A stretch of 43,098 nucleotides of DNA from the NCBI GenBank assembly GCA_021734255.1, contig JAIPJM010000023.1, positions 1 through 43,098 of the forward strand, in the 5' to 3' direction. This document shows, in pieces, positions 42,965 to 43,098 of the stretch (position 1 is the stretch's first letter; the number at the start of each line of letters is the position of its first letter). The stretch is from Fidelibacterota bacterium. Lineage in GTDB: Bacteria; Fidelibacterota; UBA8477; JABMPR01. The position numbers and the translations under genes are program-made. The notes under the pieces were generated by a model. The model made no database searches. It was not told where the DNA came from and saw only the letters and a list, made by a program, of their open reading frames with translations.

Positions 42965-43098
42965 TGGACCCCAAAAACTGGACAGTGGCTTAGGTGTTAA
43001 CTCCGGATTAATATGAGTCCAGAAGGAGGACACCATGACAAAGAGAAAAAGACGTAACCACAGCCCTAAATTCAAAGCAAAGGTAGCATTGGAAGCAC
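42965..43098 (+). mobile_element. left end of an IS3-family insertion sequence (partial)
   Basis: TGGACCCCAAAAACTGGACA at 42965 has the TG start and composition of an IS3-family left inverted repeat. A transposase start follows 70 bases later. The element runs out of the window, so its right end and target duplication cannot be seen. Confidence 0.75.
43035..43098 (+). CDS. IS3-family transposase OrfA, N-terminal fragment
   Basis: An ATG at 43035 after AGAAGGAGGACACC opens MTKRKRRNHSPKFKAKVALE, the standard start of the IS3 OrfA helix-turn-helix protein (RR.yspeFKakVALEA). Only 21 codons are inside the window. OrfA binds the ends and is normally joined to OrfB by -1 frameshifting. Confidence 0.88.
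   Translation, partial: MTKRKRRNHSPKFKAKVALEA

Overview
The window looks like a chromosomal segment of a Gram-negative bacterium of the FCB superphylum. The evidence is a secreted protein with a type IX (Por) sorting domain (38899-41862), a PorD/DUF4835-like protein, a DUF5020 protein, a Bacteroidota-type protein often labelled 'asparagine synthetase B', and many lipoproteins. Candidatus Neomarinimicrobiota or a neighbouring lineage would fit, but no marker here settles the phylum. The gene order is mostly housekeeping plus envelope functions, with an accessory edge at the right end.

Layout. 1-3875: possible 3' end of a broken reading frame, a long hairpin, a TPR-HTH regulator paired with a lipoprotein, a small secreted protein split by a frameshift, and a lipoprotein with carboxypeptidase-regulatory-like repeats. 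3901-8164: carAB. 8314-10621: GNAT acetyltransferase, a YgbA-like (NO-responsive) cysteine protein and an outer-membrane-like protein that seems to lack an ATG start. 10634-11228: intergenic repeats and a tRNA-Thr array in which three decayed tRNA copies carry a short palindromic element in the D arm. 11353-20546: a run of coupled genes (DUF456, DUF4159, DUF4175-like, TPR, 'AsnB-like', YD-like, RMDN-like TPR). 20615-31574: LD-carboxypeptidase, YgjV-like membrane protein, DUF5020, an amidohydrolase without its metal ligands, chorismate mutase, malate dehydrogenase, YjbQ, a DUF1460 amidase, PorD-like protein, TPR histidine kinase, an MpaA-like peptidase and a glutamate-racemase-like protein. 31827-38817: beta-helix-like lipoprotein, class IV aminotransferase, methyltransferase, tgt, coiled-coil protein, lipocalin, EEP phosphodiesterase lipoprotein and an NlpC/P60 peptidase. 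38899-41862: a large CotH/lamin-tail protein. 42017-43098: a second interrupted tRNA copy beside tRNA-Arg(UCU), an integrase remnant and the left end of an IS3-family element.

How the genes fit together. Five cell-wall peptide enzymes (LD-carboxypeptidase, DUF1460 amidase, MpaA-like amidase, Glu/Asp-racemase-like protein, NlpC/P60) lie within 18 kb and together could cover murein peptide trimming and recycling, although they are in separate transcription units. The 11353-19033 genes overlap by 4-8 bases at each junction and are probably translationally coupled; they are the best candidate for an uncharacterised envelope-associated complex.

The most unusual signal is at the two tRNA loci. A 42/43-bp palindromic element with the core CCCTTCGACTTCGCTCAGGG sits at the same nucleotide of the D stem (after position 12, GCT^CAG) in a tRNA-Thr copy and in a tRNA-Arg copy, each beside an intact gene. 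A separate MITE-like family occurs in three intergenic gaps.
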